From positions 1 through 18,230 of the forward strand of contig NZ_DAXETW010000018.1 of NCBI RefSeq assembly GCF_051155795.1: a stretch of DNA of 18,230 bases. Reading direction: 5' to 3'. This DNA is from Longibacter sp051155795 (GTDB lineage Bacteria; Bacteroidota; Rhodothermia; Rhodothermales; Salinibacteraceae). Positions 6,557 to 14,408 of this stretch are shown here, in pieces. The first letter of the stretch is position 1. The number at the start of each line of letters is the position of its first letter. A program made the position numbers and the translations under genes. Below the pieces are notes generated by a model. It worked only from the letters and a program-made list of their open reading frames with translations. It was not told the origin of the DNA and did no database searches.

Positions 6557-6586
6557 TTGTCTCTGTTTCCCTTCACGACCTGTACT
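6557..6586 (+). promoter_or_regulatory. Possible promoter of the first S9 gene
   Basis: TTGTCT (6557-6562) and TGTACT (6581-6586) are 18 bp apart, each matching four of six positions of a sigma-70-type -35 and -10. Transcription would begin close to the ATG at 6595, giving a nearly leaderless mRNA. Weak evidence. Confidence 0.25.
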
Positions 6587-6594
6587 CTTCTCCC

Positions 6595-9378
6595 ATGTCT
6601 CCGACGCTACGAATCTGCGCCGTATTGATGGCGGCGTGCCTGTTGTCCGGTCTCTGGGCGTCTCCCGCGCTTGCCCAGGAGGTCCCCGACGACGAGCTTC
6701 GCGCCGCCTCCGTTGAGTACGAAGGCGAGCTCCCCCCGCTTCTCGACCGTCAGGTCTTTTTCGGCGACCCGCAGCTGTCCGGCGCACAGATCTCCCCGAA
6801 CGGCGACTTCCTCGCGTTTCGCCAGGAGTACAAGGGCGTTATGAACGTCTGGATGAAGGGCATTGACGAGCCGTTTGACGCTGCCGAGCCTGTCACAGCC
6901 GATACCACGCGACCCGTCCGCGGGTACTTCTGGTCCAATGACAGCCAGAACATCCTGTACACGCAGGATAAGGGCGGAGACGAGAACTTTCACGTCTACG
7001 CCGTGGATCTTGACGCCGAACGTACCGACATGGGCGTGCCCCCGGCCAGCGACCTGACGCCCGTTGACGGCATCCAGGCCCGCATCTACAGCGTCCCAGA
7101 AAGCCAGCCGGGCGTCGTGTACGTCGGCATGAATGATCGCGACAGGCAGTGGCACGACGTCTACCGGGTCGACATCGACACCGGCGAGCGCGAGCTCATC
7201 CGCGAGAACACGCAGCAGATCGCGGGCTGGACGTTCGACCTCGACGGCAACCTGCGCCTCGGGCAGCGCGTCGCGCAGGACGGATCAACCGAGATTCTCG
7301 ACGTCAGCGAGGGCGCAGAGGGCGAGGTGGTGTACACCTGCACCGTGGAAGAGTCGTGCGGCGCCGTGCGGTTCCACAAGAACGGGGAGCAGGTCTACAT
7401 GACCACCAACAAAGGCGACCGCGACCTCACCGAGTTGATTCTGTTCGACCCGGAGACGCAGGAGGAAACCGTGATTGAGGGCGACCCGGAAGGCGAGGTC
7501 GACTTCGGCGGCGCGGAGTTCCATGAATCCACCGATGAGCTGATCGCGACCTACTACGTCGGGGACCGCCTCCGCATCTACCCGAAAGATGACGCGTTTG
7601 CCAGCATCCTGGAGACACTGAAGCGTAAGCTCCCGGACGGCGAGATATACCTGAACACCTCCACGGAGGACTTCACTCGTCACATCGTCTCCGTAACGCG
7701 TGACGTAGACCCCGGCGTCGTTTTCTTGTTCAACAGCGAGACCGGCGATGTGGAGCAGTTGTACCGCTCTCGACCGGAGCTTCCGAGCGAGCACCTGGCG
7801 TCGATGGAACCGATTCGCTACGACGCCCGCGACGGCCTGGAGATTCCCGCGTACCTCACCACACCGAAGGGCGTTGAAGCCAACAATCTGCCGCTCGTCG
7901 TGGTCGTGCACGGCGGGCCCTGGTCGCGCGACCGCTGGGGCTACGACGCCTATGCGCAGTTTCTGGCCAACCGAGGCTATGCCGTCCTCCAGCCCAACTT
8001 CCGCGCCTCCACCGGTTACGGGAAGGCCTTCCTGAACGCCGGAAACGGCGAATGGGGCGACAAGATGCAGGATGACATCACGGACGGCGTACAGCACCTG
8101 ATCGACCAGGGCATCGCTCACCCCGACCGCGTGGCGATCTTTGGCGGATCGTACGGCGGATACGCGACACTCGCCGGCCTGGCCTTTACGCCGGATGTGT
8201 ACAGTGCCGGGATCTCATTCGTCGGCCCGTCCAATCTCATCACGCTGCTGGAGTCGATTCCACCGTACTGGGAGTCCGCGCGCCGCATCTTCAACACCCG
8301 GATGGGCGACCTTGACGACCCCGACGATGTGGAGCGCCTGAAGCGTCAGTCGCCGCTCTTTAGTGCCGATCAGATTGACGACGCCCTGCTCGTGGTGCAG
8401 GGCGCCAACGACCCGCGCGTGCCGCAGCGCGAGTCCGACCAGATCGTGGTCGCAGCCCGCGAAAACGACGCGCCCGTCGGGTACATCGTCGCGCCGGACG
8501 AGGGCCATGGGTTTGCCAAAGAAAACAACCGCCTCGCCTTCGCCGTGAAGATGGAAGCGTTCCTCGCCGAGCATGTCGGCGGTCGCTACCAGACCTCCAT
8601 GCCCGATGCCATCGCGCAGCGCCTGGCGGAGATCACGGTCGACCCGGACACGGTTGCGATGCCAGAGGTCTCGGAAGAGGCGGAAGCCTCCAAGACGTCG
8701 GCGCTTCCGGCCACGGACGGCTCCGTGCTTCAGCCCGCGAACGTGACGTACGAAACGTCGCTCTCCTTGCAGGGCCGGACGATCAACCTGACCACCAACC
8801 GCTCGATCGCCACGGCGATGCATGACGGCGAGGAAGTTTGGCAGGTCGTGGATGAGGTCAATTCGCCGATGATCAACGCGACGGACTCGCTCATGCTGGA
8901 CCGTGAGACGCTGCGCTCCATCGCGCGAACAGCAACGGGACAAGGGACGATCCGGCTGTCCTACGCCGATGACGCGGTGACCGGCACGATGAAGATGGGG
9001 TCGCAGTCAATGGACATCGACAAGGAACTGGAGGCGCCGGTACTCGCCGGTGGATCCGGCCTTGAGATGACGCTCGCGACGCTCCCGTTGGGTGAAGGCT
9101 ACACGACAACGGTGCGTTTCTTTAACTACCAGCAGCAGAGTGTTCGCCGGATGAAGGTCGCCGTGACCGGCACCTCGACAGTGGAGGTCGGTGCAGGTTC
9201 GTTCGACACGATGACGGTGGAGCTGACCTCCCTCGACGGCAACGACGCGGGGACGGGCACCTACCACGTCATGAGCGACGCGCCGCACCATGTGGTGAAA
9301 GCAGAGCAGAAGCTCGGCGCCCAGATGGGCGGCGGCACGGCAACCGTCCAGCTCACCTCCCTTAACGGCGCGAAGTAG
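6595..9378 (+). CDS. Secreted S9 prolyl-oligopeptidase-family peptidase with C-terminal DUF3108-like domain (paralogue 1)
   Basis: A 927-residue exported serine peptidase. The signal peptide is MSPTLRICAVLMAACLLSGL..ASPALA, with likely cleavage after Ala27. Residues about 45-420 form a WD40/beta-propeller-like gate domain. The alpha/beta-hydrolase domain (about 425-662) has the oxyanion motif HGGPW at 439-443, nucleophile Ser519 in GGSYGGY, Asp606 in GANDPRV and His638 in DEGHGF. After an acidic linker rich in Glu, Ala and Ser comes an extra domain (about 705-925) of beta character with VGAGSFDTMTVELTSLDG and DAPHHVVKAEQKLG, resembling DUF3108; this is unusual for S9 enzymes of about 650-700 residues. 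The frame is open to 6520, but similarity to the downstream paralogue starts exactly at the ATG at 6595. In place of the usual PLLVVHG before the Asp it has ALLVVQG. It probably cleaves peptides in the periplasm or outside the cell. Confidence 0.92.
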   Translation: MSPTLRICAVLMAACLLSGLWASPALAQEVPDDELRAASVEYEGELPPLLDRQVFFGDPQLSGAQISPNGDFLAFRQEYKGVMNVWMKGIDEPFDAAEPVTADTTRPVRGYFWSNDSQNILYTQDKGGDENFHVYAVDLDAERTDMGVPPASDLTPVDGIQARIYSVPESQPGVVYVGMNDRDRQWHDVYRVDIDTGERELIRENTQQIAGWTFDLDGNLRLGQRVAQDGSTEILDVSEGAEGEVVYTCTVEESCGAVRFHKNGEQVYMTTNKGDRDLTELILFDPETQEETVIEGDPEGEVDFGGAEFHESTDELIATYYVGDRLRIYPKDDAFASILETLKRKLPDGEIYLNTSTEDFTRHIVSVTRDVDPGVVFLFNSETGDVEQLYRSRPELPSEHLASMEPIRYDARDGLEIPAYLTTPKGVEANNLPLVVVVHGGPWSRDRWGYDAYAQFLANRGYAVLQPNFRASTGYGKAFLNAGNGEWGDKMQDDITDGVQHLIDQGIAHPDRVAIFGGSYGGYATLAGLAFTPDVYSAGISFVGPSNLITLLESIPPYWESARRIFNTRMGDLDDPDDVERLKRQSPLFSADQIDDALLVVQGANDPRVPQRESDQIVVAARENDAPVGYIVAPDEGHGFAKENNRLAFAVKMEAFLAEHVGGRYQTSMPDAIAQRLAEITVDPDTVAMPEVSEEAEASKTSALPATDGSVLQPANVTYETSLSLQGRTINLTTNRSIATAMHDGEEVWQVVDEVNSPMINATDSLMLDRETLRSIARTATGQGTIRLSYADDAVTGTMKMGSQSMDIDKELEAPVLAGGSGLEMTLATLPLGEGYTTTVRFFNYQQQSVRRMKVAVTGTSTVEVGAGSFDTMTVELTSLDGNDAGTGTYHVMSDAPHHVVKAEQKLGAQMGGGTATVQLTSLNGAK

Positions 9379-9456
9379 CGTGTGTGCAGCACCGATGCGA
9401 AAGAGGCGGACGGAGCCTCGCCGACCGGGTCGTTTCCCGGTTGTGCCAGTAACCGA

Positions 9457-9495
9457 CGAAACGCCCGGCTTCCCACAATGGGGGTCGGGCGTTCG
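9457..9495 (+). terminator. Terminator-like hairpin after S9 paralogue 1
   Basis: AACGCCCG (9460-9467) pairs with CGGGCGTT (9486-9493). CG/CG pairs outside a bulge extend it to 9457-9495, and CCCA/TGGG pairs within the loop. There is no T-run after the stem, so it is weaker than the related hairpin at 12644-12683, which has the same CGAAACGCCCGG arm. Confidence 0.65.
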
Positions 9496-9795
9496 GCGGT
9501 GTACCCGGCTCCGCCGCTTAGCGTGCAGCCCTCCAGATTCCATTTCGGATAGAAACCTTGCGTGAAGCCGGGGTTAAACCTCTTGTGTTCTCGATCCATG
9601 TACTGTAACAACGATCTTTTGCTGAACGTGCATTTCCTGGATCCTGCCAGGATTATCGCCGGAACGCCTCCAACGGATTCTCGTCTCCCTGTGCTCAACG
9701 CATCAGCGTGTTGCGTCTGCAGGTCCCTAAGATGATCTGTCTCCGAGAGCATTTCACGTGGCCGGCTCCGGCGTATCTCGATACCTCCCTTACGT

Positions 9796-9803
9796 TACCT
9801 TTA
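9796..9803 (+). promoter_or_regulatory. Possible -7 element before S9 paralogue 2
   Basis: TACCTTTA matches seven of the eight positions (two of them free) of the Bacteroidota -7 consensus TAnnTTTG and ends 6 bp before the ATG at 9810, which would give a leaderless transcript. I do not see a convincing -33 TTTG partner, so this is weak. Confidence 0.2.
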
Positions 9804-9809
9804 TTGACC

Positions 9810-12611
9810 ATGTCTACGACGCTACGAATCTGCGCCGTACTGATGTTGGCGTGCCTCTCGTTCAGCCTCTGGGCGCCGCCTGCGCTTGCCCAGGAGGTCC
9901 CGGACGACGAGATTCGCGCCGCTTCCGTTGAGTTCGACGGCGAGCTTCCGCCCCTCTTCGACCGTCAGATGTTCTTCGGCGATCCGCAGTACAGCGGCTC
10001 GCAGCTCTCCCCGAACGGCGAGATGATCGCCTTCCGCCAGCCGTATAAGGACGTGATGAACGTCTGGGTGAAAGGCATCGACGAACCGTTCAGCGAGGCC
10101 GAGCCCGTGACGGCCGACACCACCCGTCCGGTTAGCGGCTATTTCTGGACGCACGACAGCGAACGGATCCTGTACGTCCAGGATAAGGGCGGCAACGAGA
10201 ACTTCCATGTTTACGCCGTCGACCTGGACGCGGAGCGCACGGAGATGGGCGTCCCGCCGGCCCGCAACCTGACGCCGTACGAGGGAGCACGCGCGTCCAT
10301 CGCCAACGTCCCCGAGGAGCAGCCGAATGTCATTTACGTCGGGCTCAATGACCGGAGTCCGCAGAACTTTGACCTTTACAAGATCGAGATCGACTCCGGC
10401 GACCGCGAGCTCATCTTCAAGAACGACGAGGGCATCGGTAGCTACACGTTTGACCTGAAGGGCAACCTGCGCCTGGTGTCGAAGCAGACCTCGACCGGCG
10501 GCACGGAGATCCTTCGCGTAGACGGCGACTCGCTCACCTCCGTCTACGAGTGCTCGGTGGAAGAGTCGTGCGGCGTCATCCGGTTCCACCCGGACGGCGA
10601 GCGCGTATACATGTCCACAAACAAGGGCCCGGAGGTGGACCTGCAGCAGCTGATCCTGTTCAACCCGGACACGGGCGAATCGGAGGTCGTTGAGTCCGAC
10701 CCGGAAGGCAATGTTGACTTCGGTGGCGCGGAATTCTCCCCGGTCACCGACGAGCTGATCGCGACCTACTACGTCGGCGAACGGGTTCGCATCTACCCGA
10801 AGACGGAGCAGTTTGCCGGCGACCTGGAGTTTCTCCGGGGCGAACTTCCCGAGGGCGACATCTCTTTCCAGGGTTCTACGGAGGACGGACGTCTGTGGAA
10901 GGTGGTCTCCAGCAGCGACGTGAATCCGGGCATCGTGTACCTCTTCGACCGGGAGGCGCAGAGCATCGACAAGCTCTACGAGACGCGTCCGGAGATTCCG
11001 AACGACCACATGGCGGAAATGCAGCCGATCACGTACGAGGCACGGGACGGCCTGGAGATTCCAGCCTACCTGACGGTGCCGAAGGGCGTGGAGGCGGAGA
11101 GTCTGCCGACCGTCATCTACGTGCACGGCGGCCCGTGGGCTCGTGACACGTGGGGTTACAGCCCGTACGTCCAGTTTCTCGCCAACCGCGGCTACGCCGT
11201 GCTGCAGCCGAACTTCCGCAGCTCCACCGGCTACGGCCAGGATTTTCTGAACGCCGGAAACCGCACCTGGGGCCGTGGCGCGATGCAGCATGACATCACC
11301 GACGGCGTGCAGTACCTGATCGATCAGGGCATCGCCGATCCGGATCGCGTCGCCATCTTCGGCGGCTCGTACGGCGGCTACGCGACACTCGCGGGCGTCA
11401 CGTTCACGCCGGATCTGTACGCGGCGGCCGTGCCGTACGTCGCTCCGTCCAACCTGATCACGCTGATCGAGTCGTTCCCGGCGTACTGGCGCCCGTTCCT
11501 CGAAGGGACATGGTACAAGCGCGTTGGCGATCCGGAGGTCCCGGAAGAGCGCGAGGACCTCAAAGAGCGCTCGCCGCTGTTCTACGCGGATCAGATTACC
11601 GCACCGCTCCTCGTCGTACACGGGGCGAACGACCCCCGCGTGAAGCAGCAGGAGTCGGATCAGATCGTGGCGACACTCCGCGATCAGGGCCACCCGGTCG
11701 AGTACATCGTCGCACCGGATGAGGGCCACGGCTTCCGCAACGAGGACAACAACCTCGCGCTGGCCGCCAAAATGGAAGCGTTCCTCGCCGAGCACGTGGG
11801 GGGACGCTACCAGACGTCGACCACGGACGACATCGACCAGCGCCTTGCGGAAATCACCGTCGACCCGAGCACAGTGGAGATGCCGGAAACGTCCGACGAG
11901 GCGGAAGCCTCGAAGACATCCGCTCTCCCGGACGCGGACGGCTCCGTGATCCAGCCGACGACGGTCGAGTACACGACGTCGCTTTCGATTCAGGGCCGGT
12001 CACTCGAACTGACGACCACCCGGACGATCGCAGAGGCGATGCACGAGGATCAGTCCGCATGGCGTATCGTGGACGACATCTCGTCGCCCATGATGAACGC
12101 GTCGGACACGCTGATCGTGGACCGCGCGACACTCCGCCCCCTTGCCCGCCACGTGAAGGGGCAGGGCACGGTGCAGCTGTCGTACAGTGATGACGCCATC
12201 ACGGGCCAGATGCAGGCGATGGGCCAGTCGATGGACATCGACAAGTCGCTCGAAGCCCCGGTACTGGCGAGCGGCTCCGGTATGGAGCTCGCGATGGCCG
12301 GCCTGCCGCTGGAAGAAGGCTACGAGACGACGCTCCGCACCTTCAACTACCAGCAGCAGAACGTCCGCCGCGTGAAGCTGGCCGTCACAGGCAGCGGCAC
12401 CTTGGACGTAGGCGCGGGCTCGTTCGAAACGCTGACGGTTGAAGTCACCGCCCTCGACGGCAACGACGCCGGGACCGGCACCTACCACGTGATGGCCGAC
12501 GCGCCGCACCACGTCGTGAAGGCCGACGTCAACCTCGGCGCCGCGATGGGTGGCGGGACGGCGACCGTCGAGCTGACGGCGACCGGGACGACCACCTCGG
12601 AATCCCGATAG
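9810..12611 (+). CDS. Secreted S9 prolyl-oligopeptidase-family peptidase with C-terminal DUF3108-like domain (paralogue 2)
   Basis: A 933-residue tandem paralogue of the preceding gene, similar over its full length. It has the same signal-peptide plan (MSTTLRICAVLMLACL ... PPALA, cleavage after Ala27), a propeller-like domain at about 45-420 and a hydrolase domain at about 425-665 with Ser520 in GGSYGGY, Asp608 in VVHGANDPRV and His640 in DEGHGF. It keeps the conventional APLLVVHG strand that paralogue 1 has lost. The acidic linker and DUF3108-like C-terminal domain (about 707-928) are among the best conserved parts of the pair (DIDK.LEAPVLA.GSG, FNYQQQ.VRR, LDGNDAGTGTYHVM). The insertion around PFLEGTWYKRVGDPEVPEER differs most, near the likely substrate pocket. 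The ATG at 9810 was chosen because the longer frame to 9708 has no counterpart in the paralogue and would bury the signal peptide. Its own promoter and terminator suggest independent expression. Confidence 0.92.
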   Translation: MSTTLRICAVLMLACLSFSLWAPPALAQEVPDDEIRAASVEFDGELPPLFDRQMFFGDPQYSGSQLSPNGEMIAFRQPYKDVMNVWVKGIDEPFSEAEPVTADTTRPVSGYFWTHDSERILYVQDKGGNENFHVYAVDLDAERTEMGVPPARNLTPYEGARASIANVPEEQPNVIYVGLNDRSPQNFDLYKIEIDSGDRELIFKNDEGIGSYTFDLKGNLRLVSKQTSTGGTEILRVDGDSLTSVYECSVEESCGVIRFHPDGERVYMSTNKGPEVDLQQLILFNPDTGESEVVESDPEGNVDFGGAEFSPVTDELIATYYVGERVRIYPKTEQFAGDLEFLRGELPEGDISFQGSTEDGRLWKVVSSSDVNPGIVYLFDREAQSIDKLYETRPEIPNDHMAEMQPITYEARDGLEIPAYLTVPKGVEAESLPTVIYVHGGPWARDTWGYSPYVQFLANRGYAVLQPNFRSSTGYGQDFLNAGNRTWGRGAMQHDITDGVQYLIDQGIADPDRVAIFGGSYGGYATLAGVTFTPDLYAAAVPYVAPSNLITLIESFPAYWRPFLEGTWYKRVGDPEVPEEREDLKERSPLFYADQITAPLLVVHGANDPRVKQQESDQIVATLRDQGHPVEYIVAPDEGHGFRNEDNNLALAAKMEAFLAEHVGGRYQTSTTDDIDQRLAEITVDPSTVEMPETSDEAEASKTSALPDADGSVIQPTTVEYTTSLSIQGRSLELTTTRTIAEAMHEDQSAWRIVDDISSPMMNASDTLIVDRATLRPLARHVKGQGTVQLSYSDDAITGQMQAMGQSMDIDKSLEAPVLASGSGMELAMAGLPLEEGYETTLRTFNYQQQNVRRVKLAVTGSGTLDVGAGSFETLTVEVTALDGNDAGTGTYHVMADAPHHVVKADVNLGAAMGGGTATVELTATGTTTSESR

Positions 12612-12643
12612 ACGCATCGATCGAGTCCAACTCGAGACTGAAC

Positions 12644-12687
12644 ACGAAACGCCCGGTGCCCACTGTGGGGCCGGGCGTTTCGTATTT
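12644..12687. terminator. Bidirectional terminator between S9 paralogue 2 and the alpha/beta hydrolase
   Basis: ACGAAACGCCCGG (12644-12656) pairs perfectly over 13 bp with CCGGGCGTTTCGT (12671-12683), and CCCA/TGGG pairs inside the loop. ATTTC follows on the plus strand. It lies between convergent genes and probably serves both, although no T-run follows on the minus strand. The arm is nearly identical to that of the hairpin after paralogue 1. Confidence 0.85.
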
Positions 12688-12704
12688 CAGTTATCGTCCG
12701 TCCG

Positions 12705-14204
12705 TCAATCGTCTTCGATGAGAAAAGACGGGCTGGGCGCGATCAACGTGTCGGACTGAACGGGTCCACCGTCGAGAAACGCGGCGGTGCGAGGGACAAC
12801 CTCAGAATGAGCGAAGAACAGGTTGTGTCCAGCATTCACGATCGTGAGAACCGCACATTGGTCCAGCGTCGCGGCCACCTCGGCATGCGCCTCGGGGAAT
12901 GTCCGACCATCGAGCGTCCCGGACAGGATGAGTGTCGGGTGACTCGACGCCAGGCGGTACCGGAACGCTGGACCGAGGTCGATGCCAGGAATCGCCCCTA
13001 CAAGGTGCGGCATCGGGAAGTTGAGCGCGTCTCCTACGATCGCCGTTCTCGCTTCGGCCTGAACCGCTTCGCGTCGCTCTTCCGACACGCCAGAAGCAAG
13101 ATCCATGGCCTCTGCCATTCCCGAGAGCAAGACATTCGGGCGAGCGCTGTACTGTAGAAGACGGGCAAACCCACTGTAATCGCCGTTTTCTGCTCGCCGG
13201 TATACGTCCAGCATATATCGAGCATTTCCCGGATCGCCCATCATGTAGCCGGTCATGAGCTGAGCTTCGAACCGACCAAGCGTCCGAACAAAGCTCCCCC
13301 CATTTCTCTGCTGCACCTCAAGCCGTGGCGGGTCCGCTTCGATCGAATCCAGTACCGACCGCATCATCTGTCGAATGTCCGGATACACCTCTCGGGCGGT
13401 CGAGTCCCGGTCGATCGCTGATTGAAATCGTCCAAGAAATCGCTCATGGAAAACTGGGCGTTTGACCGTTTGACCCAGGCCCTCCGGACTCGCCAGCACC
13501 ATCCGACCTACGCTGCCGGGAAACGATTTCGCCGTGGCCAGGGCGAGATGCGTGCCGTAGCTAATCCCGAGCAGGTGGACGTGCTCTGCACCGATTGCCT
13601 GTCGCACAGCCTCGACATCCATGGCACTCTCAGCGGTTGTATACCCGCGAATGTCGACTTCCTGGTCTTCCCAGTATGCAAGGCAAACCTTCATCGCCTC
13701 CCGGTACAGCCGCGTCATGTGCTCGCGCGTCGTAGCCGAGTCCGGCGGTATGCCGATACGGGGATCACAGCCCGGCACGGAGTCCGAACGGCCCGTTCCA
13801 CGCTGATCAAGAAGAATGACATCGGAACCGGCTCGGAGCCGATCGAACAGGTCCCATCGAGGCCCGCGCGCGGCAGCGATACCGGAGCCACCCGGTCCAC
13901 CAGCGAGATACACGATGGGGGCCGACGGCGACGCGGCTCGACTCGGAAGGCGGAGAAACGTGATCGGAATCTCTCGCGACGACGAATCCGATCGATTCTC
14001 CGGAACGAGAAGGGTCCACTGCTCCACAACGACAACCGAATCGCGGTCGAGCGTGAGCGTCGTATCAACGACGCTCTGAGAATAGGCGGCGTTCGAAGAC
14101 ATGGCGCACATCGTGACCCATAACACGGCAGCGAGTGCAGCATGAGGAGCAAGAAAGCGACAGAGGCGAGAAAGCAGAACAGGACGGTGATCGAACAGAA
14201 GCAT
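12705..14204 (-). CDS. Secreted alpha/beta hydrolase, TAP/proline iminopeptidase-like (S33)
   Basis: A 499-residue exported hydrolase from the chosen start. A basic N-terminus and a hydrophobic core at about 21-36 (HAALAAVLWVTMCAM) form a signal peptide with likely cleavage near AYSQ at 40-43. The oxyanion motif AGGPGGSG lies at about 101-108 and DQRGTGRSD at about 133-141. The catalytic triad is Ser215 in GISYGTH, Asp432 in GTLDGRTF and His460 in NAGHNLFF. A helical cap lies between Ser and Asp, as in tripeptidyl aminopeptidase-like (TAP, SlpD/E) and proline iminopeptidase relatives of family S33, so release of N-terminal residues or short peptides is plausible. The frame is open far upstream to 14561, overlapping the divergent kinase gene; the ATG at 14204 is preferred because it gives a proper signal peptide. 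An ATG at 14345 lies closer to the promoter candidate but would put 47 extra residues before the signal. Confidence 0.88.
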   Translation of the reverse strand: MLLFDHRPVLLSRLCRFLAPHAALAAVLWVTMCAMSSNAAYSQSVVDTTLTLDRDSVVVVEQWTLLVPENRSDSSSREIPITFLRLPSRAASPSAPIVYLAGGPGGSGIAAARGPRWDLFDRLRAGSDVILLDQRGTGRSDSVPGCDPRIGIPPDSATTREHMTRLYREAMKVCLAYWEDQEVDIRGYTTAESAMDVEAVRQAIGAEHVHLLGISYGTHLALATAKSFPGSVGRMVLASPEGLGQTVKRPVFHERFLGRFQSAIDRDSTAREVYPDIRQMMRSVLDSIEADPPRLEVQQRNGGSFVRTLGRFEAQLMTGYMMGDPGNARYMLDVYRRAENGDYSGFARLLQYSARPNVLLSGMAEAMDLASGVSEERREAVQAEARTAIVGDALNFPMPHLVGAIPGIDLGPAFRYRLASSHPTLILSGTLDGRTFPEAHAEVAATLDQCAVLTIVNAGHNLFFAHSEVVPRTAAFLDGGPVQSDTLIAPSPSFLIEDD

Positions 14205-14246
14205 ACAGGCGAGACGGCCAAGTAGAGAAACGCTGGATCGGATATC

Positions 14247-14301
14247 GGTCGACCCAGGATGGGGATCTGCTTTTCCACACGTAGACCGGTCGATAAGGAT
14301 G
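14247..14301 (+). promoter_or_regulatory. Paired GGTCGA-GGATG direct repeats in the hydrolase leader
   Basis: GGTCGA (14247-14252) plus GGATG (14257-14261) recurs as GGTCGA (14288-14293) plus GGATG (14297-14301), with inner gaps of 4 and 3 bp. The copies are 41 bp apart, close to four helical turns. They lie in the divergent region between the hydrolase and kinase genes. They do not match a published LytTR site that I can recall, so this is only a candidate regulator site. Confidence 0.3.
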
Positions 14302-14360
14302 CCGGCCATTCCGCGAACATCTCGCTCGATGCATGAACGTCTCATACCGGTCTCGTTCGC

Positions 14361-14390
14361 TTTGTATTCTGAGGTGTTCTCGCATCTCAA
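14361..14390 (-). promoter_or_regulatory. Candidate promoter of the alpha/beta hydrolase gene
   Basis: On the minus strand TTGAGA (14390-14385) and TACAAA (14366-14361) are separated by 18 bp, matching five of six and four of six positions of sigma-70-type -35 and -10 hexamers. Transcription would start near 14354, giving a leader of about 150 nt to the ATG at 14204 that includes the paired repeats at 14247-14301. Confidence 0.35.
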
Positions 14391-14408
14391 TCCGCGCCTG
14401 TGCGACGT

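Larger units (their letters stand above)
6141..6594. other. Divergent intergenic region between mlaE and the first S9 peptidase gene
   Basis: About 450 bp with no supported gene. Open frames crossing it lack recognisable protein character. It should hold the promoters of the mla-like operon (minus) and of the peptidase gene (plus). Two exact copies of a 12-bp sequence lie at 6455-6485, and a possible promoter lies at 6557-6586. Confidence 0.6.
9379..9809. other. Intergenic region between the two S9 paralogues
   Basis: About 430 bp with no supported gene. It contains the hairpin at 9457-9495 near its start. A short inverted pair, CCTGG (9636-9640) and CCAGG (9647-9651), lies mid-way, and a possible Bacteroidota-type promoter motif lies just before the second gene. 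Apart from the hairpin and the last 25 bp or so, it is not visibly similar to the region upstream of the first paralogue. Confidence 0.6.

Noticed and set aside
6164..6628. Plus-strand open frame covering the mlaE/S9 intergenic region
   Set aside because: No family character. It runs antisense to the start of mlaE and overlaps the S9 signal peptide in another frame.
9822..11795. A 657-codon open frame on the minus strand opposite S9 paralogue 2
   Set aside because: It lies wholly antisense to a well-supported peptidase gene, has no recognisable motif, and its Arg/Val/Leu-rich composition is the expected mirror of a GC-rich gene. The corresponding frame opposite paralogue 1 is broken.
14247..14301. 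Calling the paired repeats a LytTR binding site
   Set aside because: The 41-bp spacing and sequence do not match the usual pair of 9-bp repeats about 21 bp apart, so it is listed only as a candidate regulatory repeat.
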